Assembly: GCA_021839785.1 (NCBI GenBank)
Contig: JAKCAB010000162.1
Span: forward strand, 1-6,308
DNA length: 6,308 nucleotides
Source of the DNA: a bacterium
Lineage (GTDB): Bacteria > Verrucomicrobiota > Verrucomicrobiae > Limisphaerales > J093
Direction of reading: 5' to 3'
The notes beneath the pieces are model-generated. The model ran no database searches. It had not been told where the DNA came from and saw only the letters and a list, made by a program, of their open reading frames with translations. Shown in pieces: positions 5,732-6,308 of this stretch (positions are counted from its first letter, which is position 1; each line of letters starts with the position of its first letter). The position numbers were made by a program, and so were the translations under genes.

Positions 5732-6308
5732 TCAATCGGCAAGGAAGTGCCCGCCGAGCCGTTCCCGGAGCCAATGCACCATCTCGGTGCCGCCAAAAGC
5801 GAGTGCGCCGAAGAAGCAGAGTGTCAGGAAAAACATGCCGGTGCCAACTAAGGCGGCCCGGCCATCGCGTTCCAGCATTGCGCCCGCGACGAGCACAACG
5901 GTCAGCGCAGGCAGGGTGTTAGTGAAAGGGATCGGCAGGGGCAACAGCAACAGAACGCCGCCGGCCAGGATCATCGCGCCGTAGGCATGGTGGAGCGTCT
6001 GGAGGTCGAGCAACCACGTCATGCGTGGTTTCAGGAAGAACTCCAGGAAGCGCACCAACCGGCGGGCCGCGCCGAGCAGGCGCGAGAAGAAGCGCGGCGG
6101 CAGTTGCATCTCCAGCAACCGCCGCGGCAGCCAGGGTTTTTGGCCCAGCGAAAGCCGGAAGCCGATCAGCGCAATCACCAGCCCAAATGGCGTGGACAAG
6201 CCGGGCAGGGTGATCGGCGTGCAAAAGGGCAGAGCTAACAGCACGAGCAACATCGTCCACGCCCGGCCGTGCATCACTTCGATGACCTCGCGCAGGCGGA
6301 CGGGATGC
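5732..6308 (-). CDS. exoD: ExoD-family integral membrane protein (5' end beyond window)
   Basis: The frame on the minus strand is open from the right edge to TGA at 5734-5732, giving about 191 visible residues. The first visible residues (HPVRLREVIEVMHGRAW) already read as the family's conserved N-terminal region, so the GTG and ATG codons at 6277 and 6274 are probably internal and the true start lies outside the window. Family marks are the hydrophobic segment ending LPFCTPITLPGLSTPFGL, the GxRLxLGxKPWLPRRL loop, and a second hydrophobic block with LPLPIPFTNTLPAL followed by LERDGRAALVG. Several membrane helices are predicted. ExoD was named from rhizobial exopolysaccharide and alkali-tolerance mutants; its molecular function is still unclear, so the name gives family membership, not a proven role here. 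It runs convergent to the NO operon and is probably independent of it. Confidence 0.88.
   Translation of the reverse strand, partial: HPVRLREVIEVMHGRAWTMLLVLLALPFCTPITLPGLSTPFGLVIALIGFRLSLGQKPWLPRRLLEMQLPPRFFSRLLGAARRLVRFLEFFLKPRMTWLLDLQTLHHAYGAMILAGGVLLLLPLPIPFTNTLPALTVVLVAGAMLERDGRAALVGTGMFFLTLCFFGALAFGGTEMVHWLRERLGGHFLAD

Noticed and set aside
1..6308. CRISPR array, tRNA/rRNA gene, insertion sequence or attachment site
   Set aside because: I saw no spaced repeats, no tRNA-like cloverleaf, no transposase frame and no terminal repeats; almost all sequence is accounted for by the six genes.

Overview
This window is GC-rich, bacterial and gene-dense. It most resembles a member of Verrucomicrobiota, probably the Pedosphaera/Limisphaera group. 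The main clue is the gene on the left edge. It encodes a sigma factor carrying a long C-terminal extension with an Ala/Thr-rich hydrophobic stretch, a membrane segment beginning TTLQKT, and a coiled coil, a style I associate with that lineage. The weak Shine-Dalgarno signals fit but do not prove this. The taxonomic call is an inference from sequence style, not from a database match.

Layout. Positions 1-1400 (minus strand) hold the sigma factor gene, whose 3' end lies beyond the left edge. A 123-bp divergent intergenic region (1401-1523) follows. A tight plus-strand operon of four genes runs from 1524 to 5599. It encodes a TetR-type regulator fused in one frame to a DUF488 (YeaO-like) domain, a small dicluster ferredoxin with one ligand cysteine replaced by Glu, a small cupin, and a full-length quinol-type nitric oxide reductase (qNor). 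The first three genes overlap by 4 and 11 nt. The fourth starts 56 nt after the third. A 132-bp convergent gap contains a perfect 11-bp inverted repeat. Positions 5732-6308 (minus strand) hold an ExoD-family membrane protein gene whose 5' end lies beyond the right edge.

How the genes may work together. qNor reduces nitric oxide to nitrous oxide using membrane quinol and needs no dedicated soluble donor, so it can detoxify NO alone. The genes in front of it look like a control and accessory set: a regulator that probably binds its own leader (a TGTGAA-N6-TTCACA palindrome straddles its start codon), an unusual iron-sulfur protein, and a metal-binding-type cupin. The regulator has no cysteine, so it is unlikely to sense NO through its own thiols or a Cys-ligated Fe-S cluster. 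The ferredoxin or the DUF488 domain is therefore the more interesting candidate for linking NO to regulation. The most novel items are the TetR-DUF488 fusion and the four-gene arrangement. The sigma factor and ExoD genes are probably unrelated neighbours, although the sigma gene shares the divergent promoter region.
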